Part shown: positions 56,909 to 64,000 of the stretch, piece by piece
How positions within the stretch are numbered: the first letter of the stretch is position 1
Layout: each line of letters begins with the position of its first letter
DNA from: Streptomyces sp. V3I8
Lineage (GTDB): Bacteria > Actinomycetota > Actinomycetes > Streptomycetales > Streptomycetaceae
Assembly: GCF_030817535.1 (NCBI RefSeq)
Contig: NZ_JAUSZL010000002.1
Coordinates: 2,852,001 to 2,916,000 of the forward strand
Direction of reading: 5' to 3'
DNA length: 64,000 nt
Program-made: the position numbers and the translations under genes
Notes under the pieces: model-generated
Told to the model about the DNA's origin: nothing
What the model saw: the letters and a program-made list of their open reading frames with translations, nothing else
Database searches by the model: none

Positions 56909-58099
56909 ATGCCCGTACGACGCCTGCGTCCGCACCGCGACGACGTACGCATCGCGCTGGCGGGACTGACCGGCGGGCTCGTCCTGTGGAGCACCGGCGT
57001 CCACACGCGCTCCGCCACCGACCCGGTCGTGCTCCGGTCCGGCCCCTGGCCGGTCCTCCTGCCGCTCGCCGTGACGGTGGCCTGCGAGCTGCTGCGGCGC
57101 ACCCGCCCGCGCACCGCTCTGCTGATCGGCGTCGCGGCCATGACCCTCGACAGCGTCACCCGGGGCAACCTGGCGACCGTCGTGATGTTCACGGACCTCG
57201 TCTACGCCGCCGTGCTGTACGGGCCGCCCGCCACCGCCCGCCGCGTCCTGTGGATCAGCGGCCTGCTCACGGTGCTCGGCACGGTGGTGCCGGTCGCCCT
57301 CCTGCGGGAGCCGGAGGCGCTGCTGCTCGGTGTGGTCATCGGGGTCGTGGCGTTCATGCCCGGCGCCACCGGCTGGGTCGTCCGCAACCACCGCGACGCC
57401 GCCGAGGCCGCCCGGCTGCGCGCCGGGCAGACCGCCCTGCTCGCCGAGATCGACCGCACCCAGGCGGTCACCGCCGAACGCGCCCGGATGGCCCGGGAAC
57501 TGCACGACCTGGTCGCCAACCACCTGTCGGCGATCGCCATCCACTCCACGGCCGCGCTCTCCCTGGACGACCCGGACACCTCGAAGGAGGCCCTCGGCGT
57601 CATCCGCGAGAACAGCGTCGAGGGGCTGGCCGAGATGCGCCGCCTCATCGGCATCCTGCGGGACAGCAGCGGCGACACCGAGCCGGCCGCCGCGCCCACC
57701 CTGGACGGGCTCGGTCCGCTGGTGGAGCACGCGCGCGCCAACGGCCTCGACGTCGCACTCGACCGCACGCACACGGCGCTGCCCACCCCGGTCGAGCTGG
57801 CCGCCTACCGGATCGTGCAGGAATCCCTGACCAACGCCCTCAAGCACGCCTCCGCCGGCCGGGTCACCGTCTCCCTCGTACAGCGCGAGCACGCCCTGGA
57901 CGTCCGGGTGACCAGCCCGTTCGGCGGCGCCCGGAACGACGGCCCGCGGGCCCCCGGGTCGGGCGCGGGCCTGATCGGGATGCGCGAGCGGGTCGCCCTG
58001 CTGCAGGGCACGTTCGAGGCCGGTCCCGAAGACGGGGAGGACGGCGGGACCTGGACCGTCCGCGCCACGTTCCCGATCACCGAAGGAGATACCGCATGA
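56909..58099 (+). CDS. NarL-system sensor histidine kinase
   Basis: 396 residues. Five to six membrane helices in the first 160 residues form the sensor; there is no large extracellular domain. The HisKA_3 site is ARELHDLVANHLSAI (His199); the ATPase domain has AYRIVQESLTNALKHA and GSGAGLIGMRERV. The start is uncertain: GTG 56894 and ATG 56909 are in frame, and I used the ATG with GGAG upstream. It overlaps the regulator by 4 bp (ATGA). The signal is unknown. It precedes chiC, but the chitinase has its own promoter. Confidence 0.92.
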   Translation: MPVRRLRPHRDDVRIALAGLTGGLVLWSTGVHTRSATDPVVLRSGPWPVLLPLAVTVACELLRRTRPRTALLIGVAAMTLDSVTRGNLATVVMFTDLVYAAVLYGPPATARRVLWISGLLTVLGTVVPVALLREPEALLLGVVIGVVAFMPGATGWVVRNHRDAAEAARLRAGQTALLAEIDRTQAVTAERARMARELHDLVANHLSAIAIHSTAALSLDDPDTSKEALGVIRENSVEGLAEMRRLIGILRDSSGDTEPAAAPTLDGLGPLVEHARANGLDVALDRTHTALPTPVELAAYRIVQESLTNALKHASAGRVTVSLVQREHALDVRVTSPFGGARNDGPRAPGSGAGLIGMRERVALLQGTFEAGPEDGEDGGTWTVRATFPITEGDTA

Positions 58100-58737
58100 T
58101 CCGTGTGCTCGTCGCCGAGGACCAGTCCGCCGTACGCGCCGGTCTCGTCCTGATCCTGCGCAGCGCCCCCGACATCGAGGTGGTCGGCGAGGCCGCGGAC
58201 GGCGAGCAGGCGGTGGCCCTGGCCAGGGAGCTGCGCCCCGACCTGGTCCTGATGGACGTCCAGATGCCCCGTCTGGACGGCGTCTCCGCCACCCGCCAGG
58301 TCGTCGGCGAGGGCCTCGCCGACGTCCTCGTCCTGACCACGTTCGACCTCGACGCGTACGTGTTCGGCGCCCTGCGCGCGGGCGCCGCCGGCTTCCTGCT
58401 GAAGAACACCGAGGCCCGTCAGCTCCTCGAAGCGGTCCGCACGGTGGCGGGCGGTGAGGGTCTGATCGCCCCCGCGGTCACCCGGCGCCTGATCGCCGAG
58501 TTCGCCGCGAGGCCCGTACGGGAGCCGAGGGCCGACCCGGCCGTCCTGGACACGCTGACCCGGCGCGAACGGGAGGTCCTGTCCTGCCTGGGCGAGGGCC
58601 TGTCCAACGCGGAGATCGGGGTCCGTCTCGACATGGCGGAAGCCACCGTGAAGACGCACGTCAGCCGTCTGCTGGGCAAGCTGGAGCTGCGCAGCCGGGT
58701 CCAGGCGGCGGTACTGGCGCAGGAGTTGGGCGTGTAA
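58096..58737 (+). CDS. NarL-family response regulator
   Basis: 213 residues. Receiver domain with Asp54 (DLVLMDVQMPRLDG), Thr-Thr and Lys switch residues (LTTFD, LLKNTE). The C-terminal LuxR-type helix-turn-helix is LTRREREVLSCLGEGLSNAEIGVRLDMAEATVKTHVSRLLGKLELRSRVQAAV. Translationally coupled to the kinase (GGAG 58085-58088). In S. coelicolor a two-component pair beside chiC is known to influence chitinase expression, so a role in chitin sensing is plausible but not shown here. Confidence 0.95.
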   Translation: MIRVLVAEDQSAVRAGLVLILRSAPDIEVVGEAADGEQAVALARELRPDLVLMDVQMPRLDGVSATRQVVGEGLADVLVLTTFDLDAYVFGALRAGAAGFLLKNTEARQLLEAVRTVAGGEGLIAPAVTRRLIAEFAARPVREPRADPAVLDTLTRREREVLSCLGEGLSNAEIGVRLDMAEATVKTHVSRLLGKLELRSRVQAAVLAQELGV

Positions 58738-58761
58738 CAACTGGTCGCACCGCACCTCCTC

Positions 58762-58805
58762 AGTGGTCTGGACCTATTGACCTATGGTCCAGACCTTTCT
58801 ATTGT
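58762..58805 (+). promoter_or_regulatory. chiC promoter with two DasR-like sites
   Basis: -35 TTGACC (58777-58782), exactly 17 bp, -10 TATTGT (58800-58805). AGTGGTCTGGACCTAT (58762-58777) overlaps the -35, and TATGGTCCAGACCTT (58783-58797) fills the spacer. Both match the DasR operator pattern TGGTCTAGACCA closely. DasR binding here would block polymerase until aminosugars are available; direct repeats of this kind are known before Streptomyces chitinase genes. Confidence 0.85.
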
Positions 58806-58842
58806 CCTGCGCACCTCATCAAACTCCCCCAAGGAGACGCGG

Positions 58843-60678
<1,836 letters not shown>

Positions 60679-60690
60679 CAGCCCCGTAAG

Positions 60691-60726
60691 GAGCGCCCCC
60701 GCAGGGGCTCGGGGAACTGCGCGACC
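60691..60726 (+). terminator. chiC terminator with GGGGAACTGCGC repeat
   Basis: GAGCGCCCC pairs with GGGGCTC (60691-60710) 13 bp after the chiC stop. It continues into AGGGGCTCGGGGAACTGCGC, a copy of the terminator family seen at 26872-26916. Confidence 0.65.
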
Positions 60727-60780
60727 GGCCCCCACCGGGCCCGCAGACAACCCACCGACCCCAGCGGTGCCAAACCACAA

Positions 60781-60833
60781 CCGCCCGGGCAGCGAGTGAA
60801 TGGTTACGCCACATTCACTCGCTGCCCGGGCGG
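60781..60833. terminator. 21-bp perfect hairpin overlapping the end of the DUF2550 gene
   Basis: Arms 60781-60801 and 60813-60833 are exact reverse complements around an 11-nt loop. The loop contains the TAA stop (60804-60806), and the right arm is the last codons of the minus-strand gene. It should terminate that transcript and act as a second barrier for chiC read-through. Confidence 0.85.
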
Positions 60834-61256
60834 CGCGGCTTCCAGCCAGGCGAGGAAACCGGTCAGCGCGTCCTCGCTCATCGCGAGCTCAAGCCGCGTA
60901 CCGCGATGGACACAGGCGAGGATGATCGCGTCGGAGAGCAGCGCCAGCTCCTCCTCGCCCTCGGGGGCACGGCGCCCGGCCACCTCGATCGCCGAGCGTT
61001 CGAGCGTGCGGCGCGGCCTCAGCGCGTACGAGAAGACGCGGAACCACTCGATCCGGTCGCCGCTGTAGCGGGCGATGCCGTAACCCCAGCCCTTGCCGCT
61101 GGTGTCACCCTTCTCCGGAACGTTCCAGCGCAGGCTGCAGTCGAAGGTGCCGCCCGAGCGCTGGATCACTCTGCGACGCAGGCCGAAGGCGAAGAGTCCG
61201 AGGGCCACCAGCAGGACTACCGACCCGATCACAGTCAGAGCGAGGACCATCGACAC
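60804..61256 (-). CDS. DUF2550-family membrane protein
   Basis: 150 residues. One N-terminal membrane helix (MVLALTVIGSVVLLVALGLFAFGL), then a cytoplasmic beta-rich domain: RSGGTFDCSLRWN, GWGYGIARYSGDRIEWFRVFSYALRPRR. This is the DUF2550 pattern found next to the ATP synthase operon throughout actinobacteria. Start GTG 61256 or ATG 61250; AGGAGG lies upstream of both. It is 122 bp downstream of atpC. The role is unknown but the strict linkage suggests a link to ATP synthase or membrane energetics. Confidence 0.93.
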   Translation of the reverse strand: MSMVLALTVIGSVVLLVALGLFAFGLRRRVIQRSGGTFDCSLRWNVPEKGDTSGKGWGYGIARYSGDRIEWFRVFSYALRPRRTLERSAIEVAGRRAPEGEEELALLSDAIILACVHRGTRLELAMSEDALTGFLAWLEAAPPGQRVNVA

Positions 61257-61378
61257 CGACCTCCTCGTCTCCTAGGTAACGGAAAGGAAAAAAGCACCCG
61301 CATCGCCTCAGCCGCGACCCGGTCCGGAGTAGCTCCGGTCCTGGCCGCGGCTGAGTCACTTCCTTCGGCGCGCTGGTC

Positions 61379-61753
61379 TCAGTGCGCCGACACCGCCCGC
61401 AGTCGGACGTCCGCGCGACGCTCGGCGGACGCGTCGGCGTCCGACTGCGCGCGCTCGAGCGCCCGCTCCGCACGCTGGACGTCAATCTCGTCCGACAGCT
61501 CGGCGATCTCGGCCAGCAGCGACAGCTTGTTGTCCGCGAATGAGATGAAACCGCCGTGCACCGCGGCGACGACCGTTCCACCATCACTCGTACGGATGGT
61601 CACCGGGCCCGACTCCAGCACACCGAGCAGCGGCTGGTGACCGGGCATGACGCCGATGTCGCCGGACGTGGTGCGCGCGACGACCAGGGTGGCCTCGCCG
61701 GACCAGACACTGCGGTCCGCGGCGACGAGCTCGACGTGCAGCTCAGCAGCCAA
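61379..61753 (-). CDS. atpC: ATP synthase epsilon subunit
   Basis: 124 residues. F1 central-stalk subunit that couples rotation and inhibits ATP hydrolysis. MAAELHVELVAADRSVWSGEATLVVARTTSGDIGVMPGHQPLLGVLESGPV is the typical beta-sandwich; residues 88-124 are the helical hairpin (QRAERALERAQSDADASAERR). The start appears to be TTG at 61753, with GAGGAG 7 nt upstream, an unusual start that would lower yield relative to atpD and suit the one-epsilon-to-three-beta ratio. It lies 129 bp after atpD; last gene of the atp operon. Confidence 0.96.
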   Translation of the reverse strand: MAAELHVELVAADRSVWSGEATLVVARTTSGDIGVMPGHQPLLGVLESGPVTIRTSDGGTVVAAVHGGFISFADNKLSLLAEIAELSDEIDVQRAERALERAQSDADASAERRADVRLRAVSAH

Positions 61754-61882
61754 GGTGGGCTCCTCGGGTCACCACCCGGCGTTCGCTGCCGGGTGTTGGG
61801 TCAAAGTCTAATGGGCGTGTGGAGAAGGGCGGGACCCGCCCCGCGAGGCACGGCCCCGCCCTTCTCACTCGGAACACGGGGT

Positions 61883-64000
<2,118 letters not shown>

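Overview
The window is very GC-rich with strong third-position GC bias, many GTG starts, purine-rich ribosome sites, leaderless-looking starts, and the actinomycete polarity genes scy and filP together with absC, chiC, nucS and meaB. This is a Streptomyces chromosome. As far as I can recall, the gene order follows the core arm of S. coelicolor around SCO5428 down to SCO5372. No rRNA, tRNA, CRISPR array, integrase or intact insertion sequence was seen.

Layout. 1-5.9 kb: end of a sugar ABC permease, two secreted metallopeptidases (M4 and M1), and a helix-turn-helix-like regulator. 6-12.3 kb: central carbon genes, with pfkA divergent from pta-ackA and then pyk. 12.4-17.3 kb: a small hypothetical gene, a three-gene cell-surface operon (DUF6230, DUF6114 and a Ser/Pro/Asp-rich exported protein), and a thioredoxin-TPR protein. 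17.5-21.7 kb: TetR, DUF3817, MarR, MFS and ArsR-type genes, with a 163-bp inverted-repeat element. 21.8-26.7 kb: a hyphal-tip glycan set made of a GH6 lipoprotein facing the glxA copper radical oxidase and the cslA glycan synthase. 26.9-30.4 kb: a small minus-strand operon, three tandem AIM24-type genes, and absC.

30.5-33.5 kb: an OmpR-type two-component pair divergent from an acidic PepSY-like secreted protein, with direct repeats between them. 33.5-36.3 kb: meaB, thiolase and methylmalonyl-CoA epimerase (propionate and methylmalonyl-CoA metabolism). 36.5-41.5 kb: scy and filP, the coiled-coil polarity proteins. 41.7-45.6 kb: two paralogous ABC ATPase/permease pairs. 45.7-48.8 kb: a zinc-ribbon-like protein, a luciferase-like monooxygenase carrying the only TTA codon I found, a hypothetical gene, and nucS. 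48.8-53.1 kb: a membrane-anchored ATPase, a STAS protein, and 3-hydroxybutyryl-CoA dehydrogenase. 53.3-56.8 kb: TetR divergent from an ABC exporter, cobalamin adenosyltransferase, and a membrane protein. 56.9-60.7 kb: a NarL-type two-component pair and the secreted chitinase chiC with two DasR-like sites. 60.8 kb to the end: DUF2550, then atpC, atpD and the 3' part of atpG on the minus strand.

Links between parts. The cobalamin adenosyltransferase, MeaB and epimerase all serve B12-dependent methylmalonyl-CoA mutase, although the mutase is not here. Scy/FilP and CslA/GlxA/GH6 all act at hyphal tips. Chitinase and the peptidases supply extracellular nutrients that feed the glycolytic and acetate genes.

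The most interesting points are the tip-glycan cluster inserted between regulators in this core region, the DUF6230/DUF6114 surface operon with its paired palindromes, the inverted-repeat element at 18.2-18.35 kb, the single TTA codon, and several long perfect hairpins placed exactly at convergent gene ends.
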